From: UBA7703 sp963667195
Lineage (GTDB): Bacteria; Bacillota; Clostridia; Christensenellales; CAG-138
Direction: 5' to 3'
Length of the DNA: 64,000 nt
Assembly: GCA_963667195.1 (NCBI GenBank)
Contig: OY762962.1
Location: forward strand, 806,001 to 870,000
The notes under the pieces are model-generated. The model was not told where the DNA came from. It worked only from the letters and a program-made list of their open reading frames with translations, and did no database searches. Every line of letters begins with the position of its first letter. The first letter of the stretch is position 1. Shown here piece by piece: positions 17,784-26,348 of the stretch. A program made the translations under genes and the position numbers.

Positions 17784-18830
17784 ATGCAGGCAAAGATCAT
17801 CGATCGTAAATGGGTTGTGGAATGGTTTGACGAACGGCAGTGCTATCATATGCCGAGCCTCACCATGGCGGACAACGGAAATCTACTGACCGTCTGGAAC
17901 GGCGGCTTCCTCCAATGGAACGGCGACCCGATGGGACGCGACGCGAAGGACTGGGTTTCCGTACTGGAGCCCGGCGCTGCGAACTGGTCGAATCCCGACG
18001 CGGTCGGCTGCGACATTCGCTATTGCTGCCACGACCCGATCTGGATCAAAAACCGCAAGGGTGAAATCACGCTGCTGTTTGCGAAATTCCTCGACACCGA
18101 GGTGAATTTTGCCACGTGGTGCAACGGCAGAGACGAGCTCTGGATGCGTAAAACGCAGGACGGCGGGCGCACCTGGTTACCGGCGCACCCGGCGAACATC
18201 ACGAGCGGTCACGCGAGCAACGACAGCGTGCTGCTGCCGGACGGCACGATCGTGTTCGCCTGCACGAGCAGCGAGCTGCCCGACAAATACTTCGGCGCGA
18301 TCCGCATCTACATCAGCCACGACGACGGCGAGACCTTCGAGCAAGGCCCGATCCTCTTTGCCGACGACGGCAACCTGATCCGCGAACCCGCGCTGTGCCT
18401 GCGCCCAAACGGCGTGATCCGCCTGTTTTCGCGCACATGCCCCGGCAACGTCGGCTGGGGTTCGGCGGGCAATCACAGCCTGCCCAGCTACACCTGCGAA
18501 AGCCGCGACGGCGGCAAAACGTGGACGAAGCCCGTGCCCAGCGGCATCCTCAACAATGAGTCCAAGATCGACGTGATCAGCTGGGACGACGAAACCATCC
18601 TCATGGCGTACAACGACACGCCGGAGACGGACTGGCACGAGCGCAGCCCGCTCACGCTCACGATGACGCGCGACGAGGGCAAGACCTGGCAGAATATCCT
18701 CACGCTTGCGCCCGCGCCCGGCAACAAATGCCAGCCCGCGATGTGTAAGGACAAGGACGGCAGGCTCAACGTGGTCTACATGCACCGCCACACCGCGATT
18801 GAGCACCTCGTGGTCGAGATCACGAAATAA
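17784..18830 (+). CDS. Sialidase-like Asp-box (BNR) protein
   Basis: 348 residues, about the size of a single six-bladed propeller. Asp boxes occur near residues 124 (TQDGGRTW), 178 (SHDDGETF), 240 (SRDGGKTW) and 295 (TRDEGKTW), more regular than in the larger Asp-box protein at 1163-2956. It lacks a signal peptide. It ends the esterase/glycosidase operon and is followed by a strong terminator. A sialidase or other exo-glycosidase function is possible; a non-catalytic or lyase/epimerase-type propeller cannot be excluded. AAAGGAG precedes the ATG. Confidence 0.75.
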   Translation: MQAKIIDRKWVVEWFDERQCYHMPSLTMADNGNLLTVWNGGFLQWNGDPMGRDAKDWVSVLEPGAANWSNPDAVGCDIRYCCHDPIWIKNRKGEITLLFAKFLDTEVNFATWCNGRDELWMRKTQDGGRTWLPAHPANITSGHASNDSVLLPDGTIVFACTSSELPDKYFGAIRIYISHDDGETFEQGPILFADDGNLIREPALCLRPNGVIRLFSRTCPGNVGWGSAGNHSLPSYTCESRDGGKTWTKPVPSGILNNESKIDVISWDDETILMAYNDTPETDWHERSPLTLTMTRDEGKTWQNILTLAPAPGNKCQPAMCKDKDGRLNVVYMHRHTAIEHLVVEITK

Positions 18831-18839
18831 CGCGAAACG

Positions 18840-18872
18840 AAAAAGCCGGAAAGCAATGCTTTCCGGCTTTTT
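18840..18872. terminator. Bidirectional rho-independent terminator
   Basis: A 16-bp inverted repeat (18840-18855 / 18857-18872) starts with A5 and ends with T6, between two convergent genes. It serves the Asp-box gene and the YhcH-like gene. Confidence 0.9.
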
Positions 18873-18885
18873 TCGCGCGAGAATC

Positions 18886-19356
18886 TTAAAGCGTGCCCAC
18901 CGCAACTTTGGCGATGAATTTGCGCACCTTAGTGGGTTTGTCCCACAATTGCGCCGCGAGGTGGCCGTCCTGCGGGAAGAAGATCAAAAAATGTCCGGCG
19001 GAAAAACGGTGCTGCGCCGCGTCCGCGTCGATCCCGGCAAGCGCGCATTCCTTTTCCGCATCGTACGGCATGGTCACATGCGCACATTCCGCAAAGGGCT
19101 TGTAGTAGAACTTTTCCTCGCCTTCCACTACATACATCACGTCGATGTACTTCTTGTGCGCTTCCAGCTGGCCTTGCGGCTTTGCTTCGCTCGTGTAGTT
19201 CACGCCGTTGACGAAGATACGCTCTCCGTCCAGCACCGTCCTTGCGGGCAGGGCTTGACCCTCGTCCACATACGCCGCAAAAAAGCGAAGCGCGGTTTCA
19301 ATCCCTTTGCCGAGCGCATAGTACTGCGCCGCGTGATCGAGTCTATCGATGACCAT
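18886..19356 (-). CDS. YhcH/YjgK/YiaL-family protein (NanQ-like anomerase)
   Basis: 156 residues, the normal length of the DUF386 family. Family residues include the HKKYIDVMYVVEG strand and the metal-type His/Glu spots EAHKKYID and CAHVTMPYD, ending with FFPQDGHLAAQ. E. coli members include EbgC and NanQ (YhcH), which help open or anomerise sugars such as sialic acid. It is cytoplasmic. AAGGAG precedes the ATG, and the gene lies 23 nt after the AraC regulator gene on the same strand. Together with the esterase and Asp-box proteins it hints at an acidic or acylated sugar; sialic acid itself is not established. Confidence 0.85.
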   Translation of the reverse strand: MVIDRLDHAAQYYALGKGIETALRFFAAYVDEGQALPARTVLDGERIFVNGVNYTSEAKPQGQLEAHKKYIDVMYVVEGEEKFYYKPFAECAHVTMPYDAEKECALAGIDADAAQHRFSAGHFLIFFPQDGHLAAQLWDKPTKVRKFIAKVAVGTL

Positions 19357-19379
19357 GATATTCTCCTTGTTGATCCGGC

Positions 19380-20546
19380 TCAGCGGATCGATTTTGCAAA
19401 CTCGTTCGGCGAAATGCCAAACTTGGTTTTAAACTGCCGCGAAAACTGCTGCACGCTGGAGTAGTTCAGGTGCGCCGCAATCTGGGAAACGTTCATCTCG
19501 CCCGCGCGGATGAGTAGCTTGCTCTCCTCGAGCTTGACGCGGCGGATATAGTCCGCGGGCGTGATCGAGAGCCGCTGCTGAAACAGCGCGGTGAGGCGGG
19601 AGGCGCTGACGTTGCAGCGCTTTGCCACATAAGGAACGGATAGCTTTTCCGTGATGTGCGCGGAAACGAAACTCAACGCCGCGTTGACAATGCTGTTTTC
19701 GCTGTGCAGCGAGGCGGGCGTCTTGAGCCGGGTCTCCTGCTTTTCACCGCTCTGCAGCACGGAAAGCAGCAGCATCTGAAGACTGCAAAGAATGATTTCG
19801 CCGCTGTACTGCGCGTTTTTCTCCCGCTCGTCCAGCATCCGGCGAAGCAGCGCCGCGCCCTCCGCGCCGAGCGAAATCCGGCGGTTGAACAGCTGCTCCG
19901 GCACATCCCCCGCTAGGTCAAAGGAGACGGTGATAAAGCTTGCCTCCACGTCCAGATCGGCGTATTGCATGTGCCAAAGCCCCGGCGCGTAGAGCATCAT
20001 TTCGCCTTGCGAAAGCAGCGTGTCCGCGCCATTGACAACGTTGTGTACGCTGCCCTTGTCCACGTAGACCAGCTCGATGAGGTCGTGCGCCTCGCCCTTG
20101 AAGAGAAACCCGCGCTCCTTCTCCTGATAGAACAGCGTAAAGATTGCGCGCACTTCGAGGCGGTTTTTGATGTAGAGCGGAAGCGTGTTCGCCTCCAGCC
20201 GGTAGCGCTTTGACCACGCGCCGTCGCGATGGATTGCGCGCATGATCACGCAGCTTTCGCGCGGGACGATGGCGAACAGCACGCCCGCGTTGATGCGCAC
20301 GAGCTTGTCGAGATAGAAGTATTCCAGCATTTCCCCTTCGCGCGAAACCGCGAGCACCGCCGTGCCGCGCTCCATCTCGAGATAGGTGGGCATGTGCTCC
20401 ACGCGCTGCACCCAGACCTCGTCCTGCGAAAACGAGACGCTCTCCTGCCGCCACTCCGGCTGGAGCGGAAAGCCGCCCGTCGCGTCCGACTCCGGCAGAA
20501 GCTCGCCGAACGCCGCGAAGGTAAACTTGTTCAGGTTTTGAATCAT
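19380..20546 (-). CDS. AraC-family regulator with extra N-terminal cupin-like domain
   Basis: 388 residues. The C-terminal 100 residues (about 290-388) hold the double helix-turn-helix of AraC proteins, with the second helix region around NYSSVQQFSRQFK. Residues about 125-215 form the sugar-sensing cupin (HDLIELVYVDKG...LYAPGLWHMQ). The first 112 residues form an additional domain (FAAFGELLPE...HMPTYLEMERG...VPRE) that resembles ureidoglycolate-lyase-like cupins. GGGAGG lies 7 nt before the ATG. It probably controls the neighbouring carbohydrate genes. The three-part layout is longer than the usual 280-300 residue AraC regulator. Confidence 0.85.
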   Translation of the reverse strand: MIQNLNKFTFAAFGELLPESDATGGFPLQPEWRQESVSFSQDEVWVQRVEHMPTYLEMERGTAVLAVSREGEMLEYFYLDKLVRINAGVLFAIVPRESCVIMRAIHRDGAWSKRYRLEANTLPLYIKNRLEVRAIFTLFYQEKERGFLFKGEAHDLIELVYVDKGSVHNVVNGADTLLSQGEMMLYAPGLWHMQYADLDVEASFITVSFDLAGDVPEQLFNRRISLGAEGAALLRRMLDEREKNAQYSGEIILCSLQMLLLSVLQSGEKQETRLKTPASLHSENSIVNAALSFVSAHITEKLSVPYVAKRCNVSASRLTALFQQRLSITPADYIRRVKLEESKLLIRAGEMNVSQIAAHLNYSSVQQFSRQFKTKFGISPNEFAKSIR

Positions 20547-20593
20547 TTTGCCGCCTCCCGACTGCCGAAAAACGCAATGTTGGTGACGGTTCT

Positions 20594-20599
20594 ATTATA
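20594..20599 (-). promoter_or_regulatory. Possible -10 box before AraC-family gene
   Basis: The minus strand reads TATAAT 47 nt before the regulator start, in the gap after the kinase gene. No convincing -35 is found, so the regulator may also be read from the kinase transcript. Confidence 0.35.
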
Positions 20600-20640
20600 C
20601 CCCAAGCGACGCTCCGCCGCCATGTCCGCGCAAGCGTGCC

Positions 20641-21705
20641 TCAGCCGCGCGCGCAGGCCGCGACGATCTCGCCAAGCTTCGGCATGTGCCGCTTGATATC
20701 GGCGGCCAGCGCGAACTGCGTTCGGCAGCGGATGAGGTTGTGATCCGGACGGTGAATTTTGAAATACGTGTCGCCTTCGAGATAGTCGGTCAAAAAGCGC
20801 ACGCCACACTCCTGCGTCATGGTCAAGGCTCCCAGCGGCAGGGTCTCAATCTCCAGCGCGGTCAGGTTGTTGCAGGCCGCGAGGAATCCACGCGTGTAGG
20901 TTTCGAACAGGTCGACGTTTAAGCGCATGCGGCTGAGGTCTTCTTCGTCCTCCGCTGCGGTTGCCGCGCCAAAGCGGATCGAATCACCAAAGTCGTAGGC
21001 CGCGAGCCCCGGCATGACGGTGTCGAGGTCGATCACGCACAGCGCTTTGCCCGTGATTTCGTCCATGAGCACGTTGTTGATCTTCGTGTCGTTGTGGGTG
21101 ACTCTCGTGGGTAGGGCGCCGTTTTCGCGCAGGGCGTGCAGCTTGCCCACCTCCTGCATGAGCGCCTGCGCATAGGCGATCTCTTCCGAAACCTCCTTCA
21201 CGCGGTGCATGCGGTCTTCCGCAATCGCGCGGTTGAGTTTACGATAGCGATCCGGCGTGTTGTGAAAGTTCGGGATGGTCTCCGAGAGCGTCTCAGCAGG
21301 AAACGCCGCCATCATCTGCTGAAAGTTGCCGAACGCAAACGCGCACTCGTAGAAATCCTGCGCGCGCTCGATCTTTTGCAGGCAAACGCTGCCCGTGACG
21401 AAATCGTACACACGCCAGCAGCCGCCCTCGTCATCCACCACATATGCGCTACCATCGTGCGCGCGCACGAGGTGCATAGCCTCGCGCGGGTCACTTGCGC
21501 GCGCGCTTAAAAACTCCGTCACGTAAGCGATGTTACTCATCAGCCCCGCAACGTCGGGAAACACATGCGTGTTGATTCGCTGGAGAATATAGAGCGTGCC
21601 ATTATCGGTCTCCACGCGGTAGGTATCGTTGATGTGCCCGCTGCCGTAAGGCTCGCAGGAAACCACCGTTCCGTTCATCGGGAACTTATTCAATATCTCT
21701 TTCAT
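20641..21705 (-). CDS. NahK-like sugar 1-kinase (APH fold)
   Basis: 354 residues. It resembles Bifidobacterium N-acetylhexosamine 1-kinase along its length: GSGHINDTY at 21-29, LQRINTHVFP at 41-50, THNDTKINN at 203-211 with catalytic Asp206, VIDLDTVMPG at 224-233 with the metal Asp, and FGDSIRFGA. NahK makes HexNAc-1-phosphate from GlcNAc or GalNAc in the lacto-N-biose pathway. No GNB/LNB phosphorylase is in the window. The ATG at 21705 with GAGAGA close upstream is preferred over an ATG 15 nt earlier. The first position of a kinase-regulator-YhcH unit suggests it phosphorylates a released hexosamine or hexose. Confidence 0.8.
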   Translation of the reverse strand: MKEILNKFPMNGTVVSCEPYGSGHINDTYRVETDNGTLYILQRINTHVFPDVAGLMSNIAYVTEFLSARASDPREAMHLVRAHDGSAYVVDDEGGCWRVYDFVTGSVCLQKIERAQDFYECAFAFGNFQQMMAAFPAETLSETIPNFHNTPDRYRKLNRAIAEDRMHRVKEVSEEIAYAQALMQEVGKLHALRENGALPTRVTHNDTKINNVLMDEITGKALCVIDLDTVMPGLAAYDFGDSIRFGAATAAEDEEDLSRMRLNVDLFETYTRGFLAACNNLTALEIETLPLGALTMTQECGVRFLTDYLEGDTYFKIHRPDHNLIRCRTQFALAADIKRHMPKLGEIVAACARG

Positions 21706-22043
21706 CGTTCTCTCTCGCATCCAGTTTTTTCGATCGGTACTTGCTATTTACAGTTTTGCTGCCACTTGTGATAGGCGAAACGCTGTACCCTGTAATCATG
21801 CTACCCTCATCCGCAAAGGCGCGCAATATGGTTTCATCAATGCAGCCTGTCGTGATAAGAACGCAACTGAAAATGATAATTTTTGATGGATTATATGCGA
21901 AAATCTTTCGAAACAGGGAGAAATTTGCTCAATTCCTCTCTTCTCTTCCAACCTTTGCCGCCGTTCATATCTCCATATTGATGCGGCATATGTGTCTGCA
22001 CAATCTTACATATCCGCGACCACATTTGTTCACTTTTTCTTGC
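21706..22043. other. Gene-free divergent spacer
   Basis: About 340 bp between the NahK-like gene and the MarR promoter. I see no coding pattern, no RNA gene and no clear repeat. A minus-strand promoter for the kinase should lie here, but I could not find boxes good enough to name. Confidence 0.5.
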
Positions 22044-22084
22044 TTGACTTTTCGCTAACGGGGTATATTATTAACACCGTTAGC
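22044..22084 (+). promoter_or_regulatory. MarR-exporter promoter with overlapping operator
   Basis: TTGACT (22044-22049) and TATTAT (22066-22071) are 16 bp apart. A perfect 8-bp inverted repeat, GCTAACGG (22054-22061) and CCGTTAGC (22077-22084), brackets the -10 box. A dimeric MarR repressor bound there would block RNA polymerase, so autorepression of the regulator-exporter operon is likely. Confidence 0.75.
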
Positions 22085-22112
22085 TATTTTAGTATGAAAC
22101 GAGGTGCTGAAC

Positions 22113-22562
22113 TTGGACTACACCGCTCTTGCGCGCGAATATATGGAAGTGCTCTTTCAAATGCGCAACCGGAAAACCTCCAAAAAAATATCGGACTCTA
22201 TGCATGGCGAGCACGTGATCCTCTCTTATCTTTCCCACCACGACGGCATCGGGATTCCCAGTGAAATCAGCAGCGAACTTGGCGTCAGCACCGCGCGGAT
22301 CGCGGCAACGCTCAACAGCCTCGAAACCAAGGGCTTGATTACGCGCAGGATCGACGAACAGGATCGCAGGCGCATTCACGTGGAGCTGACGGCTCTTGGT
22401 AAAGAGAAGGAGTCAAACCACGCAAAGCGCATCATGGGCGTCATGGTGCATATGCTCGAAGACCTCGGCGAGCACGACGCGGTTGAATTCCTGCGCATCC
22501 TCAAGAAGCTCAGCAGCCGCGCGCCGGAAGATTTTTTTCCGCCGGACGATGCAATAGAATGA
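22113..22562 (+). CDS. MarR-family transcriptional regulator
   Basis: 149 residues from a TTG at 22113, chosen because GAGGTG lies about 5 nt before it; a GTG at 22104 is inside that site. The winged helix is clear: PSEISSELGVSTARIAATLNSLETKGLITRR with the wing DEQDRRRIHVELT. It is a cytoplasmic dimeric DNA-binding protein and probably represses its own operon through the GCTAACGG inverted repeat, releasing it when a drug or toxic ligand binds. The exporter genes follow 80 nt downstream. Confidence 0.85.
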   Translation: MDYTALAREYMEVLFQMRNRKTSKKISDSMHGEHVILSYLSHHDGIGIPSEISSELGVSTARIAATLNSLETKGLITRRIDEQDRRRIHVELTALGKEKESNHAKRIMGVMVHMLEDLGEHDAVEFLRILKKLSSRAPEDFFPPDDAIE

Positions 22563-22642
22563 CGATTGCTTCGTCATATGCCTAGACCCTATGCGCTCAC
22601 GGGATCGCAACAACTGAAATGATACAAAACAAGGAGAAATAC

Positions 22643-24403
22643 ATGTTCCGATTACTCAAACGCCTAAAAGCATCCGAATGGCTGCAGGCGCTCGTCAGCC
22701 TCGTGTTTATCGTCACGCAGGTTTGGCTTGACCTCAAATTGCCGGACTATATGTCCGAAATTACGCGCCTGACCCAAACACCGGGCAGCGCGATGTCCGA
22801 TATCTGGCTCGCGGGCGGCAAGATGCTGCTCTGCGCGCTGGGCAGCGTGTTCTCCGCGGTAGTGGTCGGCTACTTTGCCGCGCGCATCGCCGCCTCGTTT
22901 TCCCAGCGGCTGCGCAGCCAGCTGTTTTCCAAGGTGGATTCGTTTTCCATGGAGGAGATCAATCGCTTTTCGACGGACAGCCTGATCACGCGCTCCACCA
23001 ACGATATCACCCAAGTACAGATGCTGATCACGATGGGCTTGCAGATGATCATCAAAGCCCCGATCATGGTCGTTTGGGCCTTAACGAAGATCGCTGGAAA
23101 AGGGCTTGAGTGGTCGCTTGCAACGGGTGTCGCGGTGTTGATCATGGTTGCGGTCATGTCGATTCTGATGACAGTTGTACTGCCGAAATTCCGCAAGATG
23201 CAGACCCTGACCGACAACCTCACCCGCGTGACGCGCGAAAACCTGACCGGCCTTCGCGTGGTGCGCGCCTATAACGCCGAGCCCTATCAGGAGAACAAGT
23301 TTGAAGCAGCCAACGAGGAACTGACCGCGACGCAGCTCTTCACCAACCGCGGTATGTCGGTGATGATGCCGCTGATCTCGACGATCATGAGCGGGCTCAC
23401 GCTCGCCATCTACTGGATCGGCGCAATTCTGATCAACAACGCGGGCCTGATGGATCGCCTCACGCTGTTCTCCAACATGGTGGTCTTCTCCTCCTACGCC
23501 ATGCAGGTCATCATGTCGTTCATGATGCTGGTCATGATCTTCGTGCTCTGGCCGCGCGCCAGCGTCTCCGCCAAGCGCATCAACGAGGTGCTGGAAACGC
23601 AGCCCGCGATTCAGGACGGCACGCGCACCGAAGGCGAAGCGGGCAAGGTCGGCGAGATCGAGTTCCGCTCTGTCAGCTTCCGCTACCCCGGCGCCGCGGA
23701 CGACGTGCTCTGCGGCATCGACTTTTCCGTCCGGCGCGGCGAAACCGTCGCCTTCATCGGCTCCACCGGCAGCGGCAAGAGTACGCTGATCAACCTCATC
23801 CCGCGCTTTTATGACGCGACAGAGGGCGAGGTGCTCGTGGACGGCGTCAACGTCCGGCAATATTCGCAGGAAGCGCTGCACAACAAGATCGGCTATGTGC
23901 CGCAAAAGGCGGTCACCTTCCGCGGCACCGTTGCGAGCAACATCGCCTTTGGCGACAACGGCAAGGGTTGCCCCGCCGATGAAGAGATCGCCAACGCGAT
24001 GCGGATTGCGCAGGGTGCGGACTTTGTCGAGCAGATGGATGGTCGTTATGAGGCGGAGGTCGCACAGTCCGGCTCCAACCTCTCCGGCGGACAGAAGCAG
24101 CGCCTTGCGATCGCCCGCGCGGTCTGCCGCAAACCCGAAATTTACATCTTCGACGACAGCTTCTCCGCGCTGGACTATAAGACCGACCGTGCGCTGCGCA
24201 GCGCCCTCCGGCATGAGACCGCGGGCGTTACCAACCTGATCGTTGCCCAGCGCATCGGAACCATCATGGACGCGGATCAGATCTTCGTGCTCGACGACGG
24301 GCAGATCGTCGGCCGCGGCACACACAAACAACTGCTGCAAACATGCGACGTCTACAAGGAAATCGCCATGTCGCAGCTGAGCGAGGAGGAATTATTCGCA
24401 TGA
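22643..24403 (+). CDS. ABC exporter half-transporter, degenerate-site subunit
   Basis: 586 residues from the ATG at 22643 (AAGGAG 6 nt upstream); an in-frame ATG at 22619 lacks a site. Six membrane helices are followed by an ATPase domain with Walker A GSTGSGKST at about 373 and signature LSGGQ at about 480. Walker B ends FDDS: the usual catalytic Glu is Asp, as in TM287 and BmrC. It should pair with the next gene product to form a heterodimeric exporter with one active ATP site. Typical substrates are drugs or peptides. The stop codon overlaps the next start (ATGA). Confidence 0.9.
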   Translation: MFRLLKRLKASEWLQALVSLVFIVTQVWLDLKLPDYMSEITRLTQTPGSAMSDIWLAGGKMLLCALGSVFSAVVVGYFAARIAASFSQRLRSQLFSKVDSFSMEEINRFSTDSLITRSTNDITQVQMLITMGLQMIIKAPIMVVWALTKIAGKGLEWSLATGVAVLIMVAVMSILMTVVLPKFRKMQTLTDNLTRVTRENLTGLRVVRAYNAEPYQENKFEAANEELTATQLFTNRGMSVMMPLISTIMSGLTLAIYWIGAILINNAGLMDRLTLFSNMVVFSSYAMQVIMSFMMLVMIFVLWPRASVSAKRINEVLETQPAIQDGTRTEGEAGKVGEIEFRSVSFRYPGAADDVLCGIDFSVRRGETVAFIGSTGSGKSTLINLIPRFYDATEGEVLVDGVNVRQYSQEALHNKIGYVPQKAVTFRGTVASNIAFGDNGKGCPADEEIANAMRIAQGADFVEQMDGRYEAEVAQSGSNLSGGQKQRLAIARAVCRKPEIYIFDDSFSALDYKTDRALRSALRHETAGVTNLIVAQRIGTIMDADQIFVLDDGQIVGRGTHKQLLQTCDVYKEIAMSQLSEEELFA

Positions 24404-26286
24404 GCGATCAAAATAGAGAAGCTACTGTAAAATCACCCGGAGTAGGGCGCGGTGGCCCGGGCGGCCCGGGCGGCGGCGGCCCCGGACGGGGATTGAGCAT
24501 GCCGGTGGAAAAGCCCAAGGACTTTAACGCGACGATGAAGAAACTGCTTGCCTACTGCAAGCGCTATATCGTTCCCATCGTGATCGCGCTGGTCGCGGCA
24601 ATCGGCGGCACGATACTCCAGATCGTAGGCCCGGATCAGCTCAAAACACTGACCAACGAGATCATGAAGGGCCTGCCGATGATGACGCAGGGCAAGCCCG
24701 TACTCGGCACAATCGACATGAGCGCGGTTGGCGCAATTGCGCTCACGCTCGCGATTCTCTACGGCGCTTCGTTCCTCCTTAACCTGCTGCAAAGCCAGAT
24801 CATGACGACGGTGACCCAGCGCATCTCCAAGCGCATGCGCACGGATATCTCGCAAAAGATCAACCGCCTGCCGCTGAAATACTTTGACTCCACGAGCTAC
24901 GGCAACGTGCTGAGCCACGTGACCAACGACGTGGACGCCATCGGGCAGACGCTGAACCAAAGCCTCGGCACGCTGATTACCGCCATTACGATGCTGGTCG
25001 GCGCGCTGATCATGATGCTCTACAACAACTGGATTCTGGCGCTGACCGCCGTTCTTTCGAGCGTGCTTGGGCTTGTGCTGATGATGGTGATCATGAAGCA
25101 CTCGCAGAAATACTTTGCTCAGCAGCAGAAGGAGCTCGGCCGCATCAACGGCCACATCGAAGAGGTCTATACCGGGCACAACATCGTCAAGGTGTATAAC
25201 GACAGCCGCGAGGCAACGCGCGTCTTTGAGGAGAGCAACTCCACCCTCAACCAGAGCGCATGGAAGTCCCAGTTTCTCTCGGGACTCATGATGCCGGTGA
25301 TGAGCTTCGCGGGCAACCTCGGCTACGTCGCGGTCTGCGTCGTGGGTGCGGCTCTCGCGGTCAACGGCACCATCTCGTTTGGCGTCATCGTGGCGTTTAT
25401 GATGTATGTGCGCCTCTTTACCCAGCCGCTGTCGCAAATTGCGCAGTCCATGAACAACCTCCAGCGCACGGCAGCCGCCAGCGAGCGCGTCTTTACGCTG
25501 CTGGAAGAGCCGGAGCTTCCCTGCGAGGACGAGAAGAAGCCGCTGCTGCAAAACATCGAAGGCAGCGTTGCGTTTGACCACGTGAAGTTTGGCTACCAGC
25601 CCGGCAAACCCATCATCCATGACTTCTCGGCGCGCGTAATGCCCGGCCAGAAGGTCGCAATCGTAGGCCCGACGGGAGCCGGCAAGACCACGATGGTCAA
25701 CCTCTTGATGCGCTTCTACGAGCTGGACGGCGGAGAAATCCGTATCGACAACATCCCCATCCAGTCCGTCCCGCGCGAGGATGTCCACGCGCAGTTCGGC
25801 ATGGTGTTGCAGGATACGTGGCTCTTTGAGGGCACGATCCGCGAGAACATCGTCTACAGCAAGACCGACGTGACGGACGAGCAGGTCAAGGATGCCTGCA
25901 AGACGGTCGGCCTCCACCGCTTCATCAAGACGCTGCCGAAGGGCTACGACACGGTGCTCAACGACAAGGCGAGCCTCTCCGAGGGTCAGAAGCAGCTCTT
26001 GACCATCGCGCGCGCGATGATTCAGAACGCGCCGCTGCTGATTCTCGACGAGGCGACAAGCTCCGTCGATACCCGCACGGAGCGCATGGTGCAGCAGGCG
26101 ATGGATCGCCTGACGAGCGGCAGAACGTCGTTCGTCATCGCGCACCGCCTCTCGACGATCAAGAACGCAGACCTCATCCTCGTGATGAAGGACGGCGACA
26201 TCATCGAGAGCGGCAACCACGCGGAACTGCTCGCCAAAGGCGGCTTCTACGCCGAGCTGTACAACAGCCAATTCGAGGCCGCATAA
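24400..26286 (+). CDS. ABC exporter half-transporter, catalytic subunit
   Basis: 628 residues; start at 24400 overlaps the previous stop by 4 nt, with GAGGAGGA upstream. The N-terminus carries a Gly-rich tail (GPGGPGGGGPGRG) before the six-helix membrane domain. The ATPase domain has Walker A GPTGAGKTT at about 422, signature LSEGQ (Glu replacing Gly) at about 525 and Walker B LILDEATSS with the catalytic Glu. The changed signature and intact Glu are the mirror of the partner subunit, as expected for TM288/BmrD-like proteins. MarR control suggests inducible efflux. Confidence 0.9.
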   Translation: MSDQNREATVKSPGVGRGGPGGPGGGGPGRGLSMPVEKPKDFNATMKKLLAYCKRYIVPIVIALVAAIGGTILQIVGPDQLKTLTNEIMKGLPMMTQGKPVLGTIDMSAVGAIALTLAILYGASFLLNLLQSQIMTTVTQRISKRMRTDISQKINRLPLKYFDSTSYGNVLSHVTNDVDAIGQTLNQSLGTLITAITMLVGALIMMLYNNWILALTAVLSSVLGLVLMMVIMKHSQKYFAQQQKELGRINGHIEEVYTGHNIVKVYNDSREATRVFEESNSTLNQSAWKSQFLSGLMMPVMSFAGNLGYVAVCVVGAALAVNGTISFGVIVAFMMYVRLFTQPLSQIAQSMNNLQRTAAASERVFTLLEEPELPCEDEKKPLLQNIEGSVAFDHVKFGYQPGKPIIHDFSARVMPGQKVAIVGPTGAGKTTMVNLLMRFYELDGGEIRIDNIPIQSVPREDVHAQFGMVLQDTWLFEGTIRENIVYSKTDVTDEQVKDACKTVGLHRFIKTLPKGYDTVLNDKASLSEGQKQLLTIARAMIQNAPLLILDEATSSVDTRTERMVQQAMDRLTSGRTSFVIAHRLSTIKNADLILVMKDGDIIESGNHAELLAKGGFYAELYNSQFEAA

Positions 26287-26301
26287 GAAACACATAAGAA
26301 C

Positions 26302-26331
26302 AAAGCGCCCGGACGGATGTCCGGGCGCTTT
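26302..26331. terminator. Bidirectional terminator hairpin
   Basis: A 13-bp GC-rich stem (26302-26314 / 26319-26331) with a 4-nt loop lies between the convergent exporter and carB-dapF genes. The flanking A and T runs are short (three bases each). Confidence 0.75.
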
Positions 26332-26348
26332 AGTATTGCAATCGAATA

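Noticed and set aside
1163..21705. Canonical sialic-acid catabolism cluster
   Set aside because: Asp-box, esterase and YhcH-like genes alone are not enough; nanA, nanE and nanK are missing and the isomerase/kinase/aminotransferase set does not fit that pathway.
24433..26295. 620-residue open frame antisense to the second exporter gene
   Set aside because: No domain, composition typical of antisense frames; the ABC transporter frame is certain.
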